Shown here one piece after another: positions 47,549 to 61,297 of a stretch of 64,000 bases of DNA. This DNA is from Leucaena leucocephala (lineage: Eukaryota > Streptophyta > Magnoliopsida > Fabales > Fabaceae). The stretch's first letter is position 1, and the number at the start of each line of letters is the position of its first letter. The stretch lies in contig CM073535.1 of assembly GCA_037074615.1 (NCBI GenBank), positions 3,906,001-3,970,000 of the forward strand, read 5' to 3'. The translations under genes were made by a program, and so were the position numbers. Below the pieces are notes generated by a model that saw nothing but the letters and a program-made list of their open reading frames with translations, did no database searches and was not told the DNA's origin.

Positions 47549-48358
47549 GGGCGGGATTATATACGCTTCTGATTCTATATTTATATATTATGATAATTAA
47601 TTCACAAATTTTTGTATAGATTTCTGTGAGTCCTTTGGCCATTATGGCCATGTATGTGATTCCTTAAAAAAACAAAAAAATTACCTTAATAAATTATCCA
47701 TTATAAAATTTATTATCCAATTAGACCCTCACGTCCTTAAAAACCTATAACTTATTTTTAATAGATATAATTTATTATTAGCTATATATAACATATCATA
47801 TTATTATCTATGTGTAAATATCTTTTATTTTATATATAATTAAAAATCTATTATATAAAACTAAAAAAAATTGAACATTGTTAAAAATATATTGTATCTA
47901 AATTATTTAAATAATAAATTTTATAATAGAAAATTTTTATAGAAGCCATGCATAAACTTGTTCCTTTTACTAATAAAAGATATGCATATATAGTATAATT
48001 AATTAATTATAAAAACATTTATTAAATGGAAAGAATAAATATATATAGAGATTGGTACATTGCCCGTGGATCACATGGGCCAATACGAATCATTCCCTCT
48101 TCAATAATTAATTTTCACAAGTTGTCCCTTAAGACGCCATTATTCTTCATCCGCTACCAATTAATGTAATACATCACAATTCACAGAATCACACCCCAAA
48201 AATTATTCTCATTCTAATATTCCTCTCCATTAAAGCAAAACGAAATCATCATTTTTTACTGTCTAATCTTGTTTTGTTTGTCTTTTTGTAAGGATGGTCC
48301 ATTTCTAGCTAATGGCTTCACTCGAAATCTTGCTGCTGATACATAATTAACTGAAATA

Positions 48359-48765
48359 GGTATGTTTAGATGGAAGTTTTACAAAAAAAAAACTCTTAAA
48401 CATTATTTATAAAAAGGTTTATAGAGAAAAAATTATTAAAAATATAGTTTTGAATAAATAAGTGTTTAGATAGTTATTATAAAAAATATTTTTATAATTA
48501 GTAAATTAACAAAAAATAGTATGATTTAATTAAAAATATGAGATAAGAGATAGGATATAAGAAAAAATAAGAGTAAAATAATAATTAAATAGTCCATAAC
48601 TTATTTTATTATTTAAATTATTTCCATTAACTTATATAAAATTTTAGTTTTAAAATATAATTTAGTCTAAAAGTCAGTTTAAATAAATATGACTATTTAT
48701 TTTATTTTATTTTAAATTTAAAAACTTTATTAAAATTTAGGTTTTAAACGAAATTAAACAAACAC
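48359..48765. mobile_element. Tourist-like MITE (copy C), 407 bp
   Basis: The ends are GGTATGTTTAGATGG and, inverted, GTGTTTGTTTAATTTCG, flanked by ATA at 48356-48358 and 48766-48768. The body matches the other copies (TGAATAAATAAGTGTTTAGA; AATAAATATGACTATTTATT). This copy lacks the pyrimidine-rich central insert of copies B and F. Confidence 0.75.
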
Positions 48766-48768
48766 ATA

Positions 48769-50278
48769 ATTTAAGTAAGATCTTCAAACGTGAATTGATT
48801 ATAAATTAAAATATTAAAATTTACAAACTTAATATCTTTATTAATAAGCCACGGGCATCAGGCATGAAAAATAAAAAATTATTCTTTTCAAATAAAATTT
48901 TGGAATCTTATGGATAAAAAATAAAAGTGAAAATAATTTTATCTTGTTGATGTAAATTTCCCAAAGTTAATTTGATTAATCAGCTTAGCTGTGAATTATA
49001 TATAAAGAGAGAGGAAAGGCATCTTGAGCTCATACAGTGCAAGTGACATTCTATTTTTTACTACTCCATTTGTATATACAAGACATATAATTTATAATAA
49101 TTATATGAATAATTCGTCTAAATATTATGAGCAAAATTAACGGATTTCGCGATGCAAAAAAGCGATAAGGTCGGTTGTCTGGCCCGCCCCACAACCCAAC
49201 CTGACAACTATGCAGAGTCCTTTAAGTCAAACTTCGTACTTCCTCTTTTTCTTCTTCCAACTCATAATCATTAACCCATTTTATTTTATAATAATATAAA
49301 ATATATTAATTAATATATTTTATCTGAGATATCTAAATAATTTTTATTAATTTTCTCTCAATATTTTATTTAATTATTATTAAAAATATATAAATAATTT
49401 TAATAAATAAATAAATATAAAAAATTACATTTAAATTAAAATTAAATTTTTAATTATATTATATATTAAAAATATAACAATTATTATTTATTATTATTAT
49501 TATCATTATTATTGTCCAAAATACCTTATTCAAAATATCAGTTTAGACTAAATATTTCAATATTTGACCATACAAAAACAACTTCCAAGCGTGCGGAGGT
49601 GTTATCCCACTAGACATCTCTATCAACAAATTTTTAAATATAAAATCATAAATTTAAATTTTATGTAATTGTATTATGATAAAAAGCCAACAAAACTCTC
49701 ACATATTTGCTTCTTCGTTGTTTTATATTTTAAAAAACAACAACAAAATATTACTCTCTCCATCCTTAAATATAAGAATGAATATAAAATTTTATTTTAA
49801 TTTTAAATATAAATTTTAATTTATTTTATTATCTAAATTTATATTTATTTTTTTAATTTTCTCTATTGATCATACATATCAAAAAGTTTTTTAATTAAGG
49901 GATAGCTTCTAATGAATACTTTAAAGAAATTAATATATATACAAATAATTAATTTAATTAATTTTTATAAATTAATTATTTAATTTTTATATTTAAAATT
50001 AGGGGAATAATCAATATTTAAATTATATGGAAGAACTACCAAGTTTAGAAAAGGGGACTCTTTAACATGGTTTTATCCCTTCTTTTATGATTATCAAGAA
50101 GGATCAAACTTTAAACATTTTAATTACCCACCACAATTTTGTTAGCTAAACTAGTTTCGCACTTTCTCAATCCAAATATTGTCGATGGCACCCTATAGAA
50201 CTTTTTATTTTTATACGAGTCTAATACATATCTCTATTTTATTGGGCGTGGGGAGTAAAAAATCAATATCTCACTATC
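48769..50278. other. AT-rich upstream region of the MYB gene
   Basis: No gene is supported. A GC-richer patch at about 49140-49260 stands out but shows no coding signal. The last 200 bp would be the proximal MYB promoter. Confidence 0.5.
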
Positions 50279-50286
50279 TATAAAAG
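50279..50286 (+). promoter_or_regulatory. TATA box of the MYB gene
   Basis: TATAAAAG lies 126 bp upstream of the start codon, in the context ATCTATAAAAGGCCCC, a textbook plant TATA element. Confidence 0.7.
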
Positions 50287-50326
50287 GCCCCGTCCTTTGT
50301 GTATCCTGCCCCTGTAACAAGCCATA

Positions 50327-50346
50327 GTCTCTCTCTCTCTCTCTCT
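50327..50346 (+). repeat. (CT)n tract in the MYB 5' UTR
   Basis: About ten CT units between the TATA box and the start codon. Such tracts are common in plant 5' untranslated regions and can be bound by GAGA-binding (BBR/BPC) proteins. Confidence 0.75.
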
Positions 50347-50411
50347 GCGGAACTGAAGGCAGAATAAAGCTGCAGCTCCAATCCAATCAAACAGTGAGGC
50401 CGGCTGGATTC

Positions 50412-51692
50412 ATGAATATGGATGCTTCAGAAATCAGAGGAGGGACCTCCAACATCCAAAACGACGACGATTTGGGCCTCCGTAGAGGCCCTTGGACCCT
50501 CGACGAAGACCTCACCCTCATCAATTACATTGACGCACACGGCGAAGGTCGCTGGAACTCCCTCGCTCGATCCGCCGGTACCTATTTCATTCCCTCACTC
50601 TCTCTCTATAACAAAGGCAGCTAGTCATCATCTTATATAACTTTCCTTCCGACGAAGAAAGGGGTGGGAAAGCGAACAATGCTCTCTCGCTGATAGTTTT
50701 ATTCTTGTTTTCTTTCTGTTAACTTTACAAATCTGAGAAAATCGAGTGGTTGATCTCCTTTTGCTTCACGATTGTTGCAGGTCTGAAACGAACTGGTAAG
50801 AGCTGCAGATTGAGGTGGCTCAATTATCTCCGGCCGGATGTTCGACGTGGAAACATCACCCTCGAAGAACAGTTCCTGATTCTCGAGCTTCATTCTCGCT
50901 GGGGAAACAGGTGATCCGCCGATTAATTAAATACCGCTCCGAATCAATTATGCATACACGAGATGCGTTTTAACATATATGATATAATTATTCAAAATAC
51001 CTCATCATTTCCGATTCCTTTTTGTTTCAATCTGATCCATTTTTGACGAGGCCTGTTCTCTGATCAGATGGTCGAAAATCGCCCAGTACTTGCCGGGAAG
51101 GACTGACAACGAGATCAAGAACTACTGGAGAACACGAGTTCAAAAGCACGCCAAGCAGCTCAAATGTGACGTGAACAGCAAGCAATTCAAGGACACCATG
51201 CGTTTCCTCTGGATGCCCAGGCTCGCCGAGCGTATTCAAGCTTCCGCCGCCGCCATCTCCGTTTCTCCGCCGGTATCTACCATCGCCTCCGCCACTCCTC
51301 CAAACAGCGCTTACAATTACAACAATTTCGAGTTTGGTGGGGGCGCCTCTCAGGTCACTGGAAGCAACTACACGACAGAGAACAGCAGCGCGGCGGCTTC
51401 GTCAGAGTCATTCGGGTCTACTCAGGTGTCGCCGATGTCGGACTTGACGGATTATTGCTACGGTGGAGTTCCGGTTGGCAACAATAAGGGTAACCCTAAT
51501 CTGGATTACTGTCAAACGGGGGATTTGAGCTACTCGGATAGCATCAGCAGCTTGGATATGCAAGCCGTGGAACCAAACAACAGCAACCACCAGTATTGGG
51601 CTCAGAGTGCTGGAGGAGGGGACACGTCGGACAATTTCTGGAATGTTGAAAACATGCTGTTTTTACAGCAACAGCTCAGTGACAGCATGTAA
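50412..51692 (+). CDS. R2R3-MYB transcription factor, subgroup 20 (MYB108/MYB2/MYB78 type)
   Basis: Three exons: 50412-50577, 50781-50910, 51068-51692, at the usual R2R3-MYB intron positions, encoding 306 aa. The ATG at 50412 is followed by a second ATG two codons later. R2 spans about 24-75 with W28, W48, W68; R3 spans about 78-126 with I81, W100, W119. The linker and GKSCRLRWLNYLRPD are canonical. After R3 the sequence CDVNSKQFKDTMRFLWMPRL contains the subgroup-20 WxPRL motif (147-151). The C-terminal half is rich in Ser, Asn, Ala and Tyr, as in an activation region, and ends FWNVENMLFLQQQ. Arabidopsis relatives act in the nucleus in responses to abscisic acid, jasmonate, wounding, senescence and anther dehiscence. 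The exact orthologue is not fixed. Confidence 0.94.
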
Positions 51693-54439
51693 AACGTGAA
51701 AACGGATTCACTCAACAAGACGCTGAATCTTCACTGTTCATCCTCTTCACGCCTCGTATACCTCCGTGACTTGGCTTTATATTCTTTTAGCAAACAATTA
51801 CTATTCTGAAATATCTTCTTGATTAGGACAGTTATAATTAACTTGGATTCTCTGTACAACTTAAAACTACAATCAATTCTAAGATCTTCGAAAATATTTT
51901 TATTTTATTATTATTTTTAAACTCATGCAAAAAAAAAATGCTAGAAGAGTAAGGCCAAGTGGATGCACCTACTGAGGGAGGAAGATGAACAGGGAACATA
52001 GGGGAGAATTATTTATACACTCTAAAAAAGAAAAAGGGGAAGGGGGGGGGGGTTCGGAATTTCGGAGAGATGAGGGGTAATAAATTCAAACGTTGTTGGG
52101 CACACATACACAGGTTCTGAGATGAATACAGGTTTATATTAGCTGTGGATTATCAGGTTGAGGAGTATCAATTGCGGGATTAATTAATTGTCGATTGGTG
52201 CTTCTTTTATTTCCTTTTTTTATTTTAGAGAGGGTGGGTATATTTGTAATTTGAGCACGATTCATTCTTTTAAATTGATTTTTTTAAAAAAATGAAGTGC
52301 CCTTCGTAAATTATAATCAAAGGAGGATGACAATTCAGATCCGATCTTATAACTGGAGTTATATACGAATTTTATCCCCATTTAAACTTCTAATTTTTAT
52401 TATGGCTGAAATTGTTTTAATAAAATTGTTATTCTCCGTACAATTTAGTGATTAATATTAATTATGGGAGGAATACATTTAATCTTATTATTATTATTTG
52501 GCATATAATTGAAGGCATGCTATTTTTTCCCCCTGATATTCCACTTTCCAACTTATAGCAATAGGTAGATATGTAGATTAGAGAGGTAGCTAGGAGGCTA
52601 GGAAGTACCCTATTGAAGCCTGATGGGACGAAGAAAAAGAAAAATGAAGGGAAGATGTTAGAAAGAGGAGTATTATTGATGCCACGTCATCCCTTTTCTT
52701 TGATCATTTTTAAGTACCAATTGAAACGCTTAAAATATGAGCAATAATATCACTTTTGAAACATAGCCATGCGATCACAAAGTCTCCCTATCCCAAGTGT
52801 TTCTAGATGCTTCATCAATAGATAAAAAGTTACCCTCGAATATTTTTTTAAGAAATTAAACTAGATATATTTTGATGTATAACTTTTGATATAAATTATT
52901 TATAATTCATAATTTAAAATAAATTATATTATCTATAATTCATGAACAATAATAATCCATTATAACCTTTTATATTAATATTACCAAGATTTACTAGTAT
53001 TTTTTTGCCCACTTCGTACGGTTCCATGGATCATCCCAAGTTTCCATTCTCCGCCACTACTGAGACTCGACGCTATAATTTGTCCGTACAATAGTTATTT
53101 TTTTAAAAATGGAGGGTTTGCAAATTTTCCATGGGATCCATAATTGTGGGGGTAATTCCGTAATTGCAGGTGGGGTGGGATTCGCACGTGCCGATCGAGG
53201 AGGGAAAGGAGAAACGAATCGTGATGGAAATGGGTATGGAACACAATTACACAAATTGCCTCAAGAGAAATTGTATGGCGGCGCGGAATCTCTGTAGGCG
53301 CGTGTCTTAAAGCGAACCCCACCTATGTGGTCCAAGTCGGACAGATGCTGCCACGTGCAATCGTTATTTGCGCATGTTTAAACAGTGATATGATTACAGG
53401 TTTTCCTCCTGTCCATTTTTACCAATCCAATTAAGTAATCACAAATCGTCCAATATTTTTAATTATATATATATATATTATAATTTTAATTATAATATTT
53501 TAAAAAATATATTTTTAAGTATTTAGATTTATATCTAAAAATAATAAATAATTTATATTGTTTAATATTAATATTTTTTAAGAAAAAAATATTTTATCTT
53601 ATTATTATATCATAAATAAATTTAATTTTTTTAAAAAAAATTATAATAAAAAAAATTACATAAAACATAAATAACGGCCCTTTAATGCCCTGTCCAATAA
53701 TCTTCACAGAAGATTTCTTTTCATTTAAAAATATTATTTTAATTATATTCTCTTTAATCCTTATTATAAAGTACATTGAGTGAAGTATTAATTAAATTAT
53801 TTAAGATTATTCCTATTTAAATTTGATGCAAATTTCCCATCTATTAATATGGACTCTAATTCATGGGTTTAATTATGGATAAATTAGTAACTTTATTTTA
53901 TTTTCAAATTTAATAATTTGCCTGTAAGAGCATAGCATAGCATCACATTATAGATCTGTATGTTTATACTCGTATCCAAGGCATATTATTCCTGTTTTTT
54001 TCCCCTGTGAAAAGAGAGGGGTGGGTGAGTGTATGTAAAATAAATAAATAAAATTACAAATTAATGAAATTTAAAAAAAAAAACGATCATGAGAAGCGGT
54101 GTTAGACTTTCTTGACTCTAAGCACTGGCAGCAGCAAATGTTGAAACAACAATAATAAAGCACGAACTAGGCCACGTGCCACCTCCATCTCCACAAAAGC
54201 GTCACCGGATTTATTATTTTTTATTATTCAACATTAAGAAGGCTAATGAAAAGATATCCCATAATTCAATGTTGCACTTTTGTGTTCTTCGTCTTTTCAA
54301 ACTTTTTTTTTTAATAATAATGTGTATGTTTGAAAACAAAAAACCAAAACACCCTAATACTAAATGTCGTGGCAGAGCGCAAAACTATAATTTTAATTAT
54401 TATAAATTATAATTTTATATAAATTCATCCGTTTTTAAA
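51693..54439. other. MYB 3' UTR and AT-rich intergenic DNA
   Basis: The first 200-300 bp should be the MYB 3' untranslated region. A GC-richer patch at about 53100-53390 contains CACGTGCCG and CCACGTGCAA (G-box/ABRE cores) and short frames on both strands without a recognisable domain. A run of nine G lies near 52043. No gene is supported. Confidence 0.5.
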
Positions 54440-54692
54440 ACAAATTTTTAGATATTAAATATAAAAGATAATTATTTTATCTTATAAACTGTTCTTATCT
54501 TTTTGCCTCTCATTTCTTATTTACCCGGTATTTTTTCATAATTTATCTATAAAAAATTATTTTAATAACAATAATCTAAATATTTATTTTTTTAAAATTA
54601 CTTTTTATACAAAATTTATTATCCATAATCACTTTAAATTTATTTTTTTTATAATATATTATCTATAAACCAAACACACCCAATAATATAAA
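54440..54692. mobile_element. Degenerate Tourist-like MITE (copy D)
   Basis: The right end reads AAACCAAACACACCC, the inverted form of the family terminus. The adjoining sequence matches the terminal part of copies A and C in inverted orientation. The left end is not clear, so only a partial copy is claimed. Confidence 0.45.
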
Positions 54693-56848
54693 TAATAAAT
54701 TATTTAAAGTATTATTATGAGATCTAAGAAAAAATATTTAATTATTAAAAAATAATAATATAAATTTATTGTCAAAATTTATATTATAATTTTGTCCTTG
54801 TTATCTATCTCCTCACTGTTATTAAAATTTTTAGATAATCAAATTATTTGAATAGACCTTATTAATTCCTCCAAAATTATTCTAATTAGATCAGAGTTTT
54901 CTTCAGGAAAAAAATTATCAATATTTTCTTACAATTTCTTTAAAATTTCATTTTTAATTTTAATGACAGGAATTTTTATAGAATTTATACCCAGCTCCGT
55001 ATAATTTTAAATATAAAATTAAGAAAGATGATTATCAAGATATTTATTTATTGTGAATTCGAATTCTCTCCGTAATACTGAAGTCTACGGATGAGGGAGA
55101 GATTATTATTATTTATATATTTTTTAAATTTTTTAATAATTCGAATGTAAATAGAGAGGGAGAAAATAGAAGCCTTCCATTAAATAATAGATCAGAGGTA
55201 GCCTACTATAAAAACAGTAACATAACATTAAGGCATTCAATGGTACACTATCTTAACAATTTTATTACCTTTTTATATTTCACACTCCTATTAATCAGAG
55301 TTTACATGTCATAACATTTTATAAGAAAATATCTAAAAAATACTAATTAAATTTCAAAATCCTAAATTAAAAATTATTATAAAAATATGTTGTTATTTAT
55401 TTTATAAGAATATTACTTATAGAGTATACTAAATAAATTGTTTTAAAATTTTAAAATTTAAGTAATATTGTTTTAAGATATTTTTATTTTATACTTAATA
55501 ATTTAATCCTAGCAATCTGTGTTGCTCTTAATGGCAGCAAGGCATGAGATCTCAAATTCTAACGCGTTTAAATGCAGCAAAGTAATATTTAATCATACTT
55601 AGTTAGAATTCGAAGTGATTTTAAATATAAGGCGATTTATTAAAATAATAATGATAATTTATTCCTACTTTTTTTGGCCTAAATTCACAATTGGTTTTCC
55701 TGTACAATTCACTGGATAAATAATAGGATAAAGGTATATCTAATATCTGAAATTAATTTTAGAGGAATAATTAATATTTTAAAATATTTAAAAATACAAT
55801 AAATATCTCAAACTAATTTTAGAGATATAATTAACACCGTCAAATATTTAAATTATTACAATTTTATCTATTTGTTAATAAAAATATAAAATTTTATTTG
55901 ATACATGCTACATAAATTTTTTATTTAAATATATTATTGTTTAAAATATTACATATGTAATATTAATTTAATAAATTATCTTAAATAAATCATGAATTTT
56001 TTTAATCTTTACATATAAATTTTATACAATATCAATTTTAAAATTTATTTAGTACTCTGTTTTAAACAATATGATACGTGTGATATTTTAAATAATAATT
56101 TATTAAAATAAAAATATCATATGATATATATCAGATATAAATTTATATTTCTATAAATAAAAATATATAATTATATAAATCTAAATATTTTAAGATGATT
56201 ATCGTATTTTTAAAATTAATTTAAAATATTAATTATATTTTTAAATATTTTAAAATATTAATTACCTATCTAAAATTAATGTGAGTTCTACGTACACTTT
56301 TGCCCTAAATAATAATCAGGCGGATAATTAGCTTTGGGGGGAAGAAACGCGGATAGAAAAAGGAATAAAATGGGTCCCACAGATGAGAATATAATTAGTT
56401 ACTGATAACTTGGACGGAAGAGTGTTGTTAACGGTTAACTCCCTATCTGCCTTTTCTTCCCGACTCATCCAATCTCTTTCAAAACCACAAATCATGATAT
56501 ATCTAACCTCATAAATCTTTTTTATTAGGTTAAATTTAAGTATTATTAATTACAATTAAATATAATTATTTTAACAATATTGTATATATTTATATATATT
56601 TAAACTTAAAATCACGTGTCTGAATGACTAAATTTGTTTTTACTATTAACATATGTTAAGAGATCAATTATTTTATTAATGATAAATTTTTATTCACCTG
56701 TCTATATGATAGTATTATTCACAAAATTAAATGACAGTATAATTATATATAACATTGTGAGAAGTACAGACATAAATGACAAGGAAAATTCACCAAAAAC
56801 ATACGGACATCGGCAGAGACTTTTTATTAATAATCTCTGTGTATATGT
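54693..56848. other. Gene-free AT-rich intergenic DNA
   Basis: Very AT-rich. A short local duplication near 55740-55860 repeats TAATTTTAGAG-type units. No coding signal was found. Confidence 0.55.
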
Positions 56849-56851
56849 TAA

Positions 56852-57349
56852 GGATCCATTTGAATAGAATTTTAAAAATAAATTTATAAAAACATAATTT
56901 TTATATAATTTATACAAAAAAAATTTTAAAAAAGAGTTTATATAAAAAATTTGTTTAAATAAATAATTGTTTAGATAATTATTTTTAGAAATACTTTTAT
57001 TATTGATAAATTATAAAAAATAGTATGAATATTAAATGAGGAGAGATAAGAGATGAGATGAGAGAGTATGTAAGAAAGAAAAGAGATATAGTGTAAGAAA
57101 AAATATGAGAAAGAATGGAGGGTGTAAGAAATATGGTATAAGAAAAAGTAGGGATAATATAATAATTAGTTAGTTCATAAACTCTTTTACTGTTTTATAA
57201 GTTACTCTGACCAGTTTATCTAAAACTTTAGTTTAGTCTAAAAATCCGTTTGAATAAATATGACTGTTTATTTTAAAATATTTCTAAACATAAATTTTGA
57301 ATCAAACCTAAGTTTCAAACATAAATTTAATAGTTTGACAAACACACAC
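56852..57349. mobile_element. Tourist-like MITE (copy E), 498 bp
   Basis: The copy is flanked by TAA at 56849-56851 and 57350-57352. It starts GGATCCATTTGAATAG and ends TTTGACAAACACACAC. Internal blocks match the family (AAATAAATAATTGTTTAGAT; TTATCTAAAACTTTAGTTTAG) and the centre is purine-rich (GAGAGATAAGAGATGAGATG). Confidence 0.75.
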
Positions 57350-57352
57350 TAA

Positions 57353-60300
57353 ATCTCTTTAATTTTACTAGATGGTAACAAAAATCCTTCATTAATAATA
57401 TGAGAAATAAGGACATGATTATCGTTAATTTCCCTCATATTTTTGTTTCAAAAAATATTTTTCTATTTTTTTATTATAAAAATAAAATTTCTGTATGAAT
57501 AAATTAAAATTAACATTTTTTAGAGTTATCCGCACAAATTAGAAATTACTGTATATATAACTATCATCGATTTAATTATTATTATTTACACATAAAATTT
57601 TTAGAGTCCGGCCACATTTATATTTAGTTCAAATAGATAATATACTTTGTTCATGATAACTTTTTTTTGTTATAAAAAAATTTAAATTAATTTAATACTG
57701 ATTCTTTACTAATATTAATATACAGTCTCAAAATTTAAAGAATAATAATTATCATAATTAGTTATCAATCACTAAGTGGGCTTTATCCATTGATATTTAT
57801 ATTAATGCAATTAGACACATATTTTTTAATCCTACATAGATTGAGGTAAGCTGTATTTTTTTTTATGTATGAGTTATTAAATAATAGCACAACTTAAATA
57901 CCATATATTGCTATTCATTCGTGAATATTCATGATAATAAATATTAATTTTTTTAAATTGATGTATAAATTTAGATTCCAAAAAAAATTCAGACTAGGAA
58001 TATGTATGTGTGAAGGTAAGGGATCTTCTCCTTATTAAAAAAATAAATACTTAAGATCCAGTCTTTTATAAAACTATTATTATTTTTTATTTTAAGATAA
58101 TATATAGTTATAAATTGTCACGATCAAATGTTAATATTTTATTCTTCTATTTGTAATTTAATGTTATAATATATTAAATGTCAACTATTTAATTTTTAAA
58201 AAATAGCAAAATAATAATTTTATAATAGAGTTTATCTTATTCATTTATTTTTTAATTTTATATTAAGGATGTGATGAAGAGAGATGAAAAGAAAAGAAAA
58301 AAAGATAATGAGAGGATATAAATTCAGATATGGATATGAATAAATACAATTGATATAGTTATGTTTAGAGGTAGCTATCACTAAAAGAAAAGAGTCTTAT
58401 TGCAGGAAAAGGGCCGGTGGTGATGAATATATTCATGAAAATGGTCCAGAAAATAGAAAAATGCAATGCGTTCACATAACAAGAGATTCATTAATTCGTG
58501 AACTCTAATTAGCTTAGACATTATTATTATTATTTTCAAAATGATTGAGATTTCTATTAATCCCATTCTCACTTTTAATTTGGAGTTGCGTGTAGGCTTT
58601 CTTCTCATGAAAACGATACGCCTGACCTATGGCTGCCCTCCAAGTTAAGCCTAGCTCTCTTCCATCTCCAAATCACATTATTTAATTTAATTAATTTCCT
58701 CATGGCAAATTCACATCCAAACATCTAAATTTGACAATTTTTTCTTATATATCACTTTCAAAATATCTAATCTAATCATTCCTAGAAACCTATAAGGACA
58801 CTCATGCTTCTTTTTTTTGGTTGATCAGAGGGCCAGAAAATCTTACAATAAAAAAAGGAAATCTAAAACAACTAAACATAAGCCCCGTGCATTAATAGTA
58901 CGTACGGAGTTTAAAAAAACAAGTTATGCACTATTCATATCTTATTAATAATAAATTTGTTAAAATGTTTATAATTTATATTAATAATTTATAATCTCCT
59001 TTATTCAAGTTAAAAAATCAACTTGACACAATTTTTTTTTTAAAAAATAGTTATATTTTAAAAAATTTCTCCCAGAAATGTTTAACTATCAATGTCATTT
59101 TTTGAACGGTAAATATTATCTTTTTAATAGGTAAGATAATATTATTATATTTTAAAATTTTTAGAGTAATATTAAACTTGAATTTAAAAAAATATCGGGA
59201 ATAAAAATTTTAAACATAAATTTACACTTCAGTCCTTATTTTTAATTTATGGAAGTCTGCGTTATGATTAATTATTTTTATTTGAAAGTTAAAATTGTGA
59301 CCAGGATGATACTTTGATTAAGAAGCCTAATAACAGTGACTTTCTTATTATTATTAATAGTTGGGGAATTTTAGTGTGCTAAAAGAAGGGTAATTTCTTA
59401 AAATTTTCTTATAGCTAGCACTATTCGATAACCAGAGATTTAAATAAAATAAATAAATAAATAAAAATATACTTGTAAAAACAATGTATTTTTAATAAAA
59501 GAATTGACATACGAAACAACTTAAAATTCGCAACAGAAAATAATCTTAAATGAGAAGGGCCCTTGAATTTAGAAACTCTCAAGTTGCTAAGGTCATTTAC
59601 TTCAAAATGCATGGAATATATTCCCAACCCGTAATAAACAACGTTCAAGTTGCAATTAGCTACGTTGTCCTCATTCCTTGATATATATATATATCCATCA
59701 ATGCACGATGATATCACTATCAATAATTAATTAATTAATTAATTATCAGTAGTAATCCATTCTGATATGATGTTTTAAGGATGGGATTTGAGAGTGGCTT
59801 TGGGGTTTGAGGTCCATAACTGGAAGTGTTTTATATTCTGTGTTAAACCTAATTAAAATCAAACCACACATTATTATACTTATAATTGGGGTCTGTGTCG
59901 TTAATTAATTGCGGGCTGGACAAAAAAGTTGTCTTGCTTATCCCTCTGAAAATACATTCCACGCGTTTGATTATTTGGTAATTGTAGTCATCGTCCCTCA
60001 TCTCAGCCTGTTTTTATATTAAAAAGAGTATTAAATATTATATCAATTTTCGGCCAACTTAATAAATATCAACATCCACATCAATTATATACCAATATAT
60101 ACATATATATAAATATATGTATTGTAAGTAGTATTCCCCCCTTATAAAATACTTTCTCGCTATAAAATTTATTTTAACTATTTATTTTAGTCATAAATAT
60201 AAAATTCTCAATTTAATTTATCTTTTAAAGGTATAATCCTTAAGCTATTGATATTTAAAAAAGTTATCTATTAGTGAGGGTGGTTGTAATGCGAATGATT

Positions 60301-60457
60301 ACATAAGTTTTTGAAAAAATAAATAAAATTGTTTTTACAAATATTCAATTTAATTAATTTTTATAATATATATAAATTAATTATTTAACTCTTAAATTAA
60401 GTGAGAGGAAGAAAAAAATATTACTTTCCTATGGTATACATTAGTTTTAGCAGACAA
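57353..60457. other. Gene-free AT-rich intergenic DNA
   Basis: About 3 kb without a supportable gene. A slightly GC-richer patch lies near 58600-58680. (TTAA)n-like sequence lies near 59728-59745. Open frames here are low-complexity. Confidence 0.55.
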
Positions 60458-60471
60458 GGCTAGCTTCTACT

Positions 60472-60665
60472 CTCTTTTTTTTTTAGTTAACCACCCGGTT
60501 CACCAGAGCTTTGCCTCGTCTACATCTGGATCCGACCCGCGTCGCGCACCTGGCTATGGTGGGTGAGTCTCCCAACGGGGATTTTCTGCATACGTCAAGA
60601 CTCGAACTCGAGACCTCGCTTAAGCGATACCGAGCCGCTTACCACTCAGATCAACCTCCGTTGGT
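60472..60665 (-). mobile_element. Full-length tRNA-derived SINE with 14-bp target duplication
   Basis: Identical 14-mers GGCTAGCTTCTACT flank it (60458-60471 and 60666-60679). Read on the minus strand it starts ACCAACGGAGGTTGATCTG, has an RNA polymerase III A box (TGAGTGGTAAGCGG, complement of 60635-60648) and a B box (GTTCGAGTC, complement of 60599-60607) about 30 bp apart, then a body of about 100 bp rich in GC, and ends in an A tract beside the left duplication. These are all the hallmarks of a plant SINE. An open frame on the plus strand here is incidental. Confidence 0.9.
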
Positions 60666-60679
60666 GGCTAGCTTCTACT

Positions 60680-61297
60680 TGAAAACGATAACAAAAGCCT
60701 GAGTTCCTATGAATGTAGACGGAAATACATTTGGGAGACCTGCTCCTAGTTGGGGCTTGGATTATTATTTTCTATTTAATTATTACACAAGCATTTTTGG
60801 GTTAAACATAACACGGTGATTTAAATTGCTACTAAAGTTTAGTCCAGCTAATAAAAACAAAAATTTACTCATAATTATAAAATCGTGCATTTAGATCCTA
60901 ATGTTGTTATGGGAAACTTATTAATTTGTGACCTATAAATATTTTTATAATTTTTTAAAAACATTTAAAGATATACCCTAATGTTGATGAACCTCTTAAC
61001 CTAATTCATTTAAACTTTTTATGTATAATAAAAAACACGTTGATTTTGAATGAAAGGAAAAGAAAAACGTGTTGCGGTGTTTGAAATATGGGAAGTGATT
61101 ATTTCTTTGGAGCATGGACAATGAAAGAATGTGTGCCGGAGGGTCCAATGCATGCAATTTTCTTCTTGTATTGCTATAAAGTAGAGACCAATCACTAATG
61201 GGCCTATGTCATTGACTTGGAGCCTCAAACAACTCTCTTCTAGATGCCAGACCATTGACTCATTTGAATTTACTTATGCTTATTAATTTCAATTAAA
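60680..61297. other. AT-rich intergenic DNA, nothing recognised
   Basis: No gene, repeat boundary or RNA signal could be supported. Confidence 0.5.

Larger units (their letters stand above)
40392..48355. other. Gene-free AT-rich intergenic DNA with many microsatellites
   Basis: Eight kilobases without a supportable gene. (TA)n runs occur near 42767, 43213 (followed by GATA repeats to 43246), 43499, 44581, 45847 and 46517; (GA)n at 47354-47372; (GTGC)n at 47527-47548; (TTAA)n near 43617. A less AT-rich patch at about 41700-41950 contains CCACGTGTC (ABRE-like) and TTGAC cores and an open frame with no recognisable domain. It might be an old promoter or non-coding transcript, but nothing supports a gene. 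Confidence 0.55.

Noticed and set aside
53109..53297. Possible first exon of an unknown gene in a GC-richer island
   Set aside because: Frames are open on both strands but none has a domain or convincing downstream exons. G-box cores suggest regulatory DNA at most.
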